A DNA stretch of 5,179 nt, from the NCBI GenBank assembly GCA_020048935.1, contig JAIFLS010000068.1:1-5179 (forward strand). The letters run 5' to 3'. Positions 1-5,142 of the stretch are shown here, in pieces (the stretch's first letter is position 1; each line of letters opens with the position of its first letter). The stretch is from a bacterium (GTDB lineage: Bacteria; Verrucomicrobiota; Kiritimatiellia; UBA8416). Made by a program: the position numbers and the translations under genes. The notes under the pieces were generated by a model. That model was not told the origin of the DNA and made no database searches. It saw only the letters and a program-made list of their open reading frames with translations.

Positions 1-2
1 GG

Positions 3-83
3 CGACTGACGGATTGGTATGCCCACCCCGATGTGCGCAAGGTGCTCGAGGCGTTCAACGGTGATATTGCAGATGTCATATAA
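3..83 (+). CDS. dnaX: 3' end of upstream gene, probably DNA polymerase III gamma/tau subunit (partial)
   Basis: Only the last 26 codons and the TAA are present; the 5' part lies outside the window. The tail reads HPDVRKVLEAFNGDIADVI, with a short helix followed by a G-x-I-x-D-V ending. Many DnaX proteins end this way (a 'lv..ll..FgG.IvdV' pattern, from memory of the family). The gene directly upstream of ybaB-recR is very often dnaX, so context and tail agree. DnaX is the clamp-loader ATPase subunit of the replicative polymerase. The other two forward frames hit stops early (position 9, and about position 62), so this is the coding frame. The assignment is inference from a short tail plus synteny; the ATPase domain is not visible. 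Confidence 0.6.
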   Translation, partial: RLTDWYAHPDVRKVLEAFNGDIADVI

Positions 84-199
84 CGGAGGAACAGCGAAAG
101 CAGGTGGGGCCTTTTCGGGGATGATTTACCACGAAGGCACGAAGAACACGAAAGCTTATACTCGGATTATGTAGGCAGAATAAGGAAAGGGATAGCGAT
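84..199. other. dnaX-ybaB intergenic gap with leader of the ybaB operon
   Basis: This 116-nt stretch is the only clear non-coding gap in the window and is visibly less GC-rich than the genes downstream. Just after the dnaX stop is an orphan Shine-Dalgarno-like GGAGGA (85-90) with no reading frame of any length behind it. The CACGAAG repeat array follows at 130-153. Near the 3' end is AAGGAAAGG (182-190), nine bases before the ybaB ATG, which is the likely ybaB ribosome binding site. A TATACT at 157-162 resembles a -10 box, but no -35 box sits at proper spacing, so I do not claim a promoter. A weak CGAAA/TTTCG pairing (about 95-117) has a large loop and no T-tract, so I do not call a terminator. 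Any promoter for the downstream operon would be here or upstream of dnaX. Confidence 0.6.
130..153. repeat. Short CACGAAG direct-repeat array (interspersed-repeat type)
   Basis: CACGAAG occurs at 130-136 and again at 138-144, and a near copy CACGAAA occurs at 147-153, giving spacings of 8 and 9 bases. The reverse strand reads as successive TTCGTG units. From general knowledge, intergenic arrays of the 'ACCACGAAGGCACGAAG' kind recur many times in genomes of several environmental phyla, including PVC bacteria. The sequence shows the three units directly; membership in that dispersed family is inference. No open frame or known protein goes with it. It lies between the dnaX stop and the ybaB ribosome binding site, so it disrupts no gene. 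Confidence 0.6.
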
Positions 200-517
200 A
201 TGGCGAATATGATGAAGACGATGCAGCAGGCGATTGCGATGCGCAGCAAGATGAAGAAGATGCAGAAGGAACTCGAGAAGAAGGTTGTCGAGGTCAAGAG
301 CAACAACGGCAAGGTGACCGTCAGTGCGCGCGGGGACATGTCGATCAAGTCGATCGATTTTGATCCGACCGCGTTCGAGGACCTGAACATTGAACGCTTG
401 CAGAAGGTGCTGGTGACCACGGTCAACGCAGCCTTGAATGCCGCCAAGAAGACGGCCGGTACCGAAATGCAGAAGATGGGTGGCCTGTCCGATATGCTGA
501 GTGGCATGGGGGCCTAA
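200..517 (+). CDS. ybaB: YbaB/EbfC family nucleoid-associated protein
   Basis: This 105-residue protein has the usual family length (about 100-110). A Met/Lys/Gln-rich N-terminal helix (about residues 1-30) precedes the beta-rich core with VEVKSNNGKVTVSARGD and IKSIDFDP, then a C-terminal helix starting NIERLQKVLVTTVNAAL and a Met/Gly-rich tail. Family members are small dimeric DNA-binding proteins that coat the nucleoid; the exact role is still unclear, and links to recombination are inferred mainly from the shared operon with recR. The ATG at 200 is preceded by AAGGAAAGG nine bases upstream. In-frame ATGs at codons 4 and 5 are possible but less well placed. recR begins 3 nt after its stop, the classic ybaB-recR arrangement. 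The many Lys (mostly AAG) and Met codons make it less GC-rich than its neighbours, without other sign of transfer. Confidence 0.95.
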   Translation: MANMMKTMQQAIAMRSKMKKMQKELEKKVVEVKSNNGKVTVSARGDMSIKSIDFDPTAFEDLNIERLQKVLVTTVNAALNAAKKTAGTEMQKMGGLSDMLSGMGA

Positions 518-520
518 GGC

Positions 521-1120
521 ATGAGCGTTCCCGCTCTGGATTCTTTGGCCGTTGCACTAGGCCGGCTTCCCGGTGTGGGGCGTCGGTCTGCCGAGCGCAT
601 GGCGATGAAGCTGGCGGCGGAACCGGAACGGCTGATCGGGCCAATGATCGCGGCACTGGAGGCGACCCGTGAGCAGGTGCGCTTCTGCGTCCGATGCGGA
701 GCCGTCACCGAGGCTGGTCGCAACCCCTGCCGCCTGTGTACGGATGTGGCTCGCGACGGGCGGCAGCTTTGCGTGGTCGAGGATCCATCGGATGTGCTGG
801 CGATCGAGGCGATCGGCACGTTCCGCGGGCGCTACCACGCGCTGATGGGGAAGATCTCGCCGATACGCGGGGACGGGCCTAACGATATCCGGCTGCGCGA
901 GCTGGTGCGGCGGGTGCGCGAGGAGGGTGTGGACGAGGTTGTGCTGGCGCTGAACACGGATCTGGAAAGCGAGGCCACCGCCGGGCTGGTGGCGGCGTTG
1001 CTGCGCGAGCGGGGCGTGAAGGTCACGCGGCTGGCCTATGGCATCCCGGCGGGCAGCGGCATCCGGTATGCGGATGCGGTGACGCTGGAGCGGGCCTTGG
1101 CCGGACGGCAGGAGGTGTGA
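521..1120 (+). CDS. recR: Recombination mediator protein RecR
   Basis: RecR works with RecO (and RecF) to load RecA on single-stranded DNA at gaps, in the cytoplasm. The 199-residue length is standard (about 195-205). Domains in order: a helix-hairpin-helix near the N-terminus (LGRLPGVGRRSAERMA, about residues 13-28); a four-Cys zinc motif at Cys56, Cys59, Cys70 and Cys73; a Toprim domain beginning around CVVEDPSD (residues 84-91) with GRYHALMGKISPI after it; and the C-terminal GVKVTRLAYGIPAGSGIRYAD segment near the end. The middle loop of the zinc motif has 10 residues, against 8 in E. coli RecR, and the usual ATNPT.EGEAT segment reads ALNTDLESEAT. The ATG at 521 follows the ybaB stop by 3 nt; a GGGGG at 508-512 is the nearest Shine-Dalgarno-like stretch. 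The stop overlaps the next gene. Confidence 0.96.
   Translation: MSVPALDSLAVALGRLPGVGRRSAERMAMKLAAEPERLIGPMIAALEATREQVRFCVRCGAVTEAGRNPCRLCTDVARDGRQLCVVEDPSDVLAIEAIGTFRGRYHALMGKISPIRGDGPNDIRLRELVRRVREEGVDEVVLALNTDLESEATAGLVAALLRERGVKVTRLAYGIPAGSGIRYADAVTLERALAGRQEV
1110..1115 (+). promoter_or_regulatory. Ribosome binding site deciding the yggS start
   Basis: AGGAGG lies inside the recR 3' end. It is 4 nt before the ATG at 1120 but only 1 nt before the in-frame GTG at 1117, so the ATG is the better start. The spacing is still on the short side. Confidence 0.6.
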
Positions 1121-1836
1121 TGGAGGATTACGGCATACTCGGTCGCCTTGAAGTCTTGCGCGGCCGTATGGCGGCGGCCTGCAAGCGGGCCGGGCGGCGG
1201 CCGGAAGAAGTGCGGTTGGTGGCGGTCAGCAAAACCTATCCGCCGGAAATGGTCGAGGCGGCGGTGCGTGGCGGCTGCGACTGTTTCGGCGAGAGCCGCC
1301 TCTACGAGGCCCTGCCGAAGATCGAGGCCTGTCCGGGGAATCTGGAGTGGCACTTCATCGGGCACCTGCAGCGCAACAAGGTCCAGCAGGTGGTGCCCGC
1401 CTTCGCGCTGATCCACGCCGTGGATTCGCTGCGGTTGCTGGAACGGATCGAGACGGTTGCCGAGGTTGCCGGGCATCGGGCGGCCATCTGCCTGGAGGTG
1501 AATGTATCGGGCGAGGCGAGCAAGTTTGGTCTGGCCCCGGCGGACGTGCCGGCGGTGCTGGAAGCGGCTGAGGGCATGTCGCATGTGGATGTGCGGGGGT
1601 TGATGACCATGGCCCCGTTCTCCCCGGATTCGGAAGCGGCACGTCCGGTATTCCGGCGGCTGCGCGAGTGCCGGGATCGCTGGTCGCGGCAGAGCGGCTT
1701 CGCCCTGGAGACGCTGTCGATGGGAATGTCGAACGATTTCGAGGCGGCGATCGAGGAGGGGGCGACACTGGTGCGTGTGGGAACAGGACTTTTCGGGAAA
1801 CGTCCGGCTGTGGACGGGAGGGAGTCATGCGAGTAA
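1120..1836 (+). CDS. yggS: YggS/PLPBP family pyridoxal-phosphate homeostasis protein
   Basis: Family members bind PLP in a single TIM-barrel domain resembling alanine racemase, have no clear enzymatic activity, and help control PLP and amino-acid balance in the cytoplasm. The 238-residue length fits (about 225-245). The PLP lysine is in VAVSKTYP, Lys38 from the chosen start. Next come FGESRLYEALPKIE (about residues 56-69), WHFIGHLQRNKV, a Val-Asn-rich strand with KFGL, RGLMTMAP, and finally LSMGMSNDFEAAIEEGATLVRVGTGLFG near the C-terminus, which binds the cofactor phosphate in known structures. The usual FGENxxQE segment here has Ser59 for Asn and Tyr62 for Gln. The ATG at 1120 shares one base with the recR stop; a GTG at 1117 is also possible and would add one residue. 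The 3' end overlaps the next gene by 10 nt. Confidence 0.94.
   Translation: MEDYGILGRLEVLRGRMAAACKRAGRRPEEVRLVAVSKTYPPEMVEAAVRGGCDCFGESRLYEALPKIEACPGNLEWHFIGHLQRNKVQQVVPAFALIHAVDSLRLLERIETVAEVAGHRAAICLEVNVSGEASKFGLAPADVPAVLEAAEGMSHVDVRGLMTMAPFSPDSEAARPVFRRLRECRDRWSRQSGFALETLSMGMSNDFEAAIEEGATLVRVGTGLFGKRPAVDGRESCE
1816..1824 (+). promoter_or_regulatory. Ribosome binding site for the membrane-protein gene
   Basis: GGGAGGGAG, containing GGAGG at 1817-1821, ends just before the ATG at 1827 with 5 nt between the GGAGG core and the start. It marks 1827 as the start although the frame stays open upstream to 1668, through sequence that codes for yggS in another frame. Confidence 0.6.
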
Positions 1837-2579
1837 TTGCGAACCGGCGCGGCGCCCGGCTTTCGGCGGTTTTATTGCTGCTTGGATTTGTGGCGGTTGT
1901 CGTCCTGGTGACGTGCTGGTTCGTGGCGCGTTCCGCCGGTGGTCGCAAGCTGCTGGCCGAGAAGCTTTCGGACCGGATGGGAGTTCCCGTGACAATCGGC
2001 GAAAGCCGGATCGGATGGCCTTATGAACTGGTGCTGCGCGATGTCGCGACGGCCGACTTCGCGGTGGCGGGGACGCCAGGGTTTTCTGTTGGCGAGGTGC
2101 GCGTCGCCCGTCGCCTGTACACGTGGCAGGTCACGCTGCGGCATGTCACGCTGCGGGTGCAGCAGGATGCCGCTGGCGTCTGGACGCCCCTGGTGGCGGC
2201 AAGGATAGCGGATCTGCGCCAGGCTGCCGCCTTGGACCTGGTGCGGTTGACCGAGCCGGTGCGGCTTCGGCTGCGTCTGGATGTGAGCGATGGCTCGCTC
2301 GACTGGCTGGATGCCGAGGGGCGGGTCGAGGCCTCGCTGCGCGATGTGCGTTTCCGGATGGAGCCGGTGGAAATGCCCGAGCGGCGCCCGATGACCTATT
2401 ACGGGCTGCGCGTCTATGCCGCCTCCGGCGGGGCGCTTGGCAATGCCCGTGATCTCGACTGGGCGTGGCTGACGTCCGATGACCAGTCGTACGTTGAACT
2501 GGCGCGTTCGGTGCGGTATGATTCCGGGATCGAGGATACGAATACGGTTTCGCAGACGGAGGCTGTCGATGTTGAGTAA
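1827..2579 (+). CDS. Unassigned single-pass envelope protein with AsmA-like N-terminal character
   Basis: I do not recognise a named family with certainty. The 250-residue protein starts with a basic stretch (Arg2, Arg7, Arg8, Arg11), then one hydrophobic helix at about residues 12-34, so it should sit in the inner membrane with the rest in the periplasm. No lipobox is evident. After the helix, residues about 40-75 (KLSDRMGVPVTIGESRIGWP, then ELVLRDV) and a following stretch of alternating strands (VGEVRVARR, WQVTLRHVTLRV, then a D-x-x-G-V-W) resemble the N-terminal repeat of AsmA/TamB-like lipid-transport proteins. At 250 residues it is much shorter than typical AsmA (about 600 or more), so it would be a mini-version. 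The C-terminal half (YYGLRVYAASGGALGNARDLDWAW and after) ends acidic and Thr/Ser-rich, without a known motif. It overlaps yggS by 10 nt and hldA by 11 nt, which ties it to the LPS genes. A role in envelope assembly is inference from topology and neighbours. Confidence 0.75.
   Translation: MRVIANRRGARLSAVLLLLGFVAVVVLVTCWFVARSAGGRKLLAEKLSDRMGVPVTIGESRIGWPYELVLRDVATADFAVAGTPGFSVGEVRVARRLYTWQVTLRHVTLRVQQDAAGVWTPLVAARIADLRQAAALDLVRLTEPVRLRLRLDVSDGSLDWLDAEGRVEASLRDVRFRMEPVEMPERRPMTYYGLRVYAASGGALGNARDLDWAWLTSDDQSYVELARSVRYDSGIEDTNTVSQTEAVDVE
2558..2562 (+). promoter_or_regulatory. Ribosome binding site for hldA
   Basis: GGAGG lies 6 nt before the ATG at 2569 and inside the preceding gene. It supports 2569 over in-frame alternatives further upstream (the frame is open from 2479), which would add residues with no family similarity. 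Confidence 0.65.
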
Positions 2580-3582
2580 AGCGCGGGTTGAGGCCCTCCT
2601 GGCCGGTTTTGCCAGGGTGAAGGTCCTGGTGGTCGGGGATCTGATGCTGGACCGCTATGTGTTCGGCTCGGTGACGCGGATCTCGCCGGAGGCCCCGGTG
2701 CCGGTGGTGCATGTCACGCGCGAGGAATCGCGGCCCGGGGGGGCGTCTAACGTGGCTCTGAATATCGGTGCGCTTGGCGGGGGCAGCATGGTGGCGGGGG
2801 TGATCGGCGCGGATGCGGCGGGGGATGACCTGATGCAGGCGCTGGTTGCGGCGGGCATCAACATGGATGGCGTGGTCAAGGCACCGTCCGTGCAGACCAC
2901 GGTCAAGACGCGTGTCGTGGCCGAGCGGCAGCAGGTGGTGCGGGTGGATCGCGAGATGCCTCCTGCGCGCTTCGAGTCCGCGGTGGAGTCGCTATGCCAG
3001 GGTCTTCCGGCACTGGTGGCGGCGGCGGATGCGGTGGTGATCGAGGATTACGGCAAGGGGGTCATCTGCCAGCGGGTCGTGGATACGGTGCTGGCGGCTG
3101 CGCGACCGGGATGCGTGCGGGTCGGTTTCGATCCGAAGGACAACAACCGGCTGGTACTGCCCTGGCTGACGCTGGCGACGCCGAACTACCGCGAGGCCTG
3201 TTTCGCGGCGGGATTGCCGGAAACACCGTTGGATGACGCGGGTGGCAGCGGCACCCTGCGCGAGGCCGGGCGGATACTGTCCGCGCGCTGGGGGACCGAA
3301 CTGCTGATGATCACACTGGGGGCTCACGGCATGTATCTACTGTCAAAGGATGGAGAGGCGCGGATATTGCCCACCGTGGCGCGCGAGGTTTTCGATGTGT
3401 CGGGGGCTGGGGATACGGTGATCGCCACCGCCCTGACCGCGCTGGCGGCGGGGGCCACCCATGCCGAGGCGGCGGAACTGGCCAATCATGCGGCTGGCGT
3501 GGTGGTCGGCAAGCTGGGGACGGCGGTTTGTACCCCGTCTGAATTGCGGGGGTCCTTTGATCCGGCGGAAGGAGCGTTGTGA
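2569..3582 (+). CDS. hldA: D-glycero-beta-D-manno-heptose-7-phosphate kinase (monofunctional HldA/RfaE1)
   Basis: This PfkB/ribokinase-family enzyme uses ATP to phosphorylate D-glycero-D-manno-heptose 7-phosphate at C1, a step toward ADP-heptose for the LPS inner core. The 337 residues match the N-terminal kinase domain of E. coli HldE (477 residues, kinase plus adenylyltransferase). Visible in order: VVGDLMLDRYVFGSVTRISP with EAPVPVV after it, typical of the RfaE1 group; the first PfkB signature at RPGGASNVALNIGALGG (from residue 55); DYGKGV; a DPK segment followed by TPNYREA; and the second signature DVSGAGD (276-282) with catalytic Asp282. The C-terminus GTAVCTPSEL also fits. There is no nucleotidyltransferase (HIGH-type) domain, so a separate HldC is expected elsewhere in the genome. 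A run of seven G (2737-2743) encodes part of the first signature. The stop shares one base with the kdsB ATG. Other PfkB sugar kinases are less likely given the RfaE1-type N-terminus and the kds neighbours. Confidence 0.92.
   Translation: MLSKARVEALLAGFARVKVLVVGDLMLDRYVFGSVTRISPEAPVPVVHVTREESRPGGASNVALNIGALGGGSMVAGVIGADAAGDDLMQALVAAGINMDGVVKAPSVQTTVKTRVVAERQQVVRVDREMPPARFESAVESLCQGLPALVAAADAVVIEDYGKGVICQRVVDTVLAAARPGCVRVGFDPKDNNRLVLPWLTLATPNYREACFAAGLPETPLDDAGGSGTLREAGRILSARWGTELLMITLGAHGMYLLSKDGEARILPTVAREVFDVSGAGDTVIATALTALAAGATHAEAAELANHAAGVVVGKLGTAVCTPSELRGSFDPAEGAL
3569..3574 (+). promoter_or_regulatory. Ribosome binding site deciding the kdsB start
   Basis: AAGGAG is 7 nt before the ATG at 3582 and 4 nt before the in-frame GTG at 3579. 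Both starts overlap the hldA stop; the ATG has the better spacing and gives the usual KdsB N-terminus. Confidence 0.65.
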
Positions 3583-4331
3583 TGCAGGTAATCGGGGTGA
3601 TTCCGGCGCGATGGGCGTCGACGCGGCTGCCGGGCAAGAGCCTGGTGTCCTTGTGCGGCAAACCGATGATCCAGCGCGTGGTCGAGCGTGCACAGTCGGC
3701 GCGGTCGCTCTCGGAGGTGATCGTGGCGACCGATGATGCGCGTATCGTCGAGGTGGTGCGCGGGTTCGGAGGCGAGGCGGTGATGACGCGGGCGGATCAT
3801 CCGTCGGGAACAGATCGGATTGCCGAGGCAATCGGGAAGCGCGCGGCGGACCTGGTCGTGAACATCCAGGGGGATGAACCGCTGCTCGATCCGGCCCTGA
3901 TCGACCGGCTGGTCGCGCGGATGCGCGAGGATGCGGACTGGGACATGGGCACGGCGGCAGCGCCAATTGCCGATGAGGCCGATCGTCTCAGCCCCTCGGT
4001 GGTCAAGGTCGTCTGGGGTGCGTGTCACCAGGCGCTCTACTTCTCGCGCTCCGTGATCCCCTTTATCCGCGACGCATCGGACGCGGGAATGAGCGGGCTT
4101 TACTGGCGGCATCTGGGGCTGTATGCTTACCGGGTGGGATTCCTGCACCGGTTGGTGGCCGCGCCGCCCTGCGCGCTTGAACTGGCAGAGAAGCTGGAGC
4201 AGTTGCGGGCCTTGCACCTGGGGGGCCGTATGGTGGTGATAGAGACCGAGGAAACCGGCATCGGGGTGGACACCCCGGCGGATGTGGTGCGGGTGGAAAA
4301 CATGATCCGGGAGATTGAACGCAATGGGTAA
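3582..4331 (+). CDS. kdsB: 3-deoxy-manno-octulosonate cytidylyltransferase (CMP-Kdo synthetase)
   Basis: KdsB joins CTP and Kdo to give CMP-Kdo plus pyrophosphate, the activated donor for attaching Kdo to lipid A, in the cytoplasm. The 249-residue length is typical (about 245-255). The nucleotide-binding N-terminus IPARWASTRLPGKSL (residues 7-21) is diagnostic. It is followed by ATDDARI, the segment MTRADHPSGTDRIAEA (about residues 68-83), and VVNIQGDEPLLDP, whose Asp98 corresponds to the metal-binding Asp of E. coli KdsB. Near the C-terminus GVDTPAD supplies the second metal Asp (Asp230). The region RHLGLYAYRVGFL, followed later by ALELAEKLEQLR, is also characteristic. No key residue is missing. 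It overlaps hldA by 1 nt and kdsA by 8 nt, so production is probably coupled to both. Confidence 0.97.
   Translation: MQVIGVIPARWASTRLPGKSLVSLCGKPMIQRVVERAQSARSLSEVIVATDDARIVEVVRGFGGEAVMTRADHPSGTDRIAEAIGKRAADLVVNIQGDEPLLDPALIDRLVARMREDADWDMGTAAAPIADEADRLSPSVVKVVWGACHQALYFSRSVIPFIRDASDAGMSGLYWRHLGLYAYRVGFLHRLVAAPPCALELAEKLEQLRALHLGGRMVVIETEETGIGVDTPADVVRVENMIREIERNG
4309..4313 (+). promoter_or_regulatory. Ribosome binding site for kdsA
   Basis: GGGAG lies 10 nt before the ATG at 4324 and within kdsB. An in-frame TTG at 4315 would be only 1 nt away, so the ATG is preferred. Confidence 0.5.
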
Positions 4332-5142
4332 GACCGTAAAGATCGGTAATGTCGGGATTGGCGGCGGCAAGGCGCTGGCGCTGATCGCTGGACCGTGTGT
4401 GATCGAGAGCCGCGCAGGGTGCCTGGACCTGGCTGCAAGGCTGGTGAGGCTGGCGAAGGCGGAGTCCATCCCGTTTGTGTTCAAGGCATCCTACGACAAG
4501 GCCAACCGTACCTCCGTCGATTCCTACCGCGGCCCCGGCATCGAGGAAGGTCTGGATATACTGGCCGAGGTGCGCAGCCGGTTCGGGGTGCCGGTGCTGA
4601 CCGACGTCCATACCGAGGCCGAGGCCCGCCGGGCAGCGAAGGTGGTTGACGCGATCCAGATTCCGGCGTTCCTGTGCCGGCAGACCGACCTGCTGCTGGC
4701 GGCGGGGGAGACCGGTATTCCGGTGAACGTGAAAAAGGGCCAGTTCCTCGCGGCTGCGGACATGGTCAATGTGATCCGGAAGATCGAGAGCACGGGCAAC
4801 CGCAAGATCATCCTGACCGAGCGCGGCTCGTCGTTCGGGTACCAGAACCTGGTGGCGGACATGCGCAACCTGCCCGCCATGCGCGAGCTTGGCTATCCGG
4901 TGACCTTTGACGCGACGCACAGCGTACAGCGGCCGGGGGGGGCGGGGACCTGTTCTGGAGGCGACTCCTATCTGGCACCCTGCCTGGCGCGGGCGGCGGT
5001 GGCGGCCGGCTGTGACGCGGTCTTTATCGAGACGCATGTCAATCCAGCCGAGGCACTTTCCGACGGGGCCAACGCGATCGCCTTCCGTCACATGCGGAAA
5101 CTGTGGATAACCCTGAGGGCGATTGATGAAGCGGTACGTTAA
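4324..5142 (+). CDS. kdsA: 3-deoxy-8-phosphooctulonate synthase (Kdo-8-phosphate synthase), metal-dependent class
   Basis: KdsA condenses phosphoenolpyruvate with D-arabinose 5-phosphate to Kdo-8-phosphate in the cytoplasm, the first committed step to Kdo. The 272 residues form one TIM barrel of normal length. Motifs in order: LALIAGPCVIES; FVFKASYDKANRTS; DVHTEAEA; IQIPAFLCRQTDLLLAAG; VNVKKGQFLA; LTERGSSFGY; FDATHSVQRPGG; VFIETH; ALSDGAN. The four metal ligands of the metal-dependent class are all present: Cys25, His199, Glu236 and Asp247. Their spacing (174, 37 and 11 residues) is the same as in the Aquifex aeolicus enzyme (Cys11, His185, Glu222, Asp233, from memory). E. coli KdsA has Asn in place of the Cys and needs no metal. 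A related DAHP synthase is excluded by the KANR and CRQTDLLL motifs. An eight-G run (4935-4942) encodes the conserved PGG. The 5' end overlaps kdsB by 8 nt and the 3' end overlaps the next start by 17 nt. Confidence 0.97.
   Translation: MGKTVKIGNVGIGGGKALALIAGPCVIESRAGCLDLAARLVRLAKAESIPFVFKASYDKANRTSVDSYRGPGIEEGLDILAEVRSRFGVPVLTDVHTEAEARRAAKVVDAIQIPAFLCRQTDLLLAAGETGIPVNVKKGQFLAAADMVNVIRKIESTGNRKIILTERGSSFGYQNLVADMRNLPAMRELGYPVTFDATHSVQRPGGAGTCSGGDSYLAPCLARAAVAAGCDAVFIETHVNPAEALSDGANAIAFRHMRKLWITLRAIDEAVR

Noticed and set aside
95..117. Possible hairpin terminator after dnaX
   Set aside because: The pairing is only about five bases with a loop of roughly 12 or more, and no T-tract follows.
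157..162. TATACT as a possible -10 promoter box for ybaB
   Set aside because: No -35 element at 16-18 bases upstream; the nearest TTTACC (125-130) is 26 bases away. One six-base match is not enough to call a promoter.
76..507. Minus-strand frame of 143 codons opposite ybaB with hydrophobic stretches
   Set aside because: The Phe/Leu/Ile-rich product is the mirror of Lys/Met-rich ybaB codons plus the repeat array. The sense gene is certain.
1668..1826. Upstream extension of the membrane-protein frame
   Set aside because: The frame is open to 1668, but this part overlaps yggS coding for its conserved C-terminus. The extension is Gly/Arg-rich, and the ATG at 1827 has a good ribosome binding site directly before a classic membrane anchor.
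1355..1948. Minus-strand frame of 197 codons across yggS and the membrane-protein gene
   Set aside because: Highly Pro/Arg/Ser-rich, no recognisable domain, and the sense frame encodes a clear YggS protein.
3486..4484. Long open frame on the minus strand (332 codons) across hldA, kdsB and kdsA
   Set aside because: It is antisense to well-recognised genes. Its product is Pro/Arg/His-rich with no family motif, which is the usual by-product of GC-rich codon bias.
4063..5091. Long open frame on the minus strand (342 codons) opposite kdsB and kdsA
   Set aside because: Same reason: fully antisense to kdsA with intact motifs, low-complexity composition, no ribosome binding evidence.
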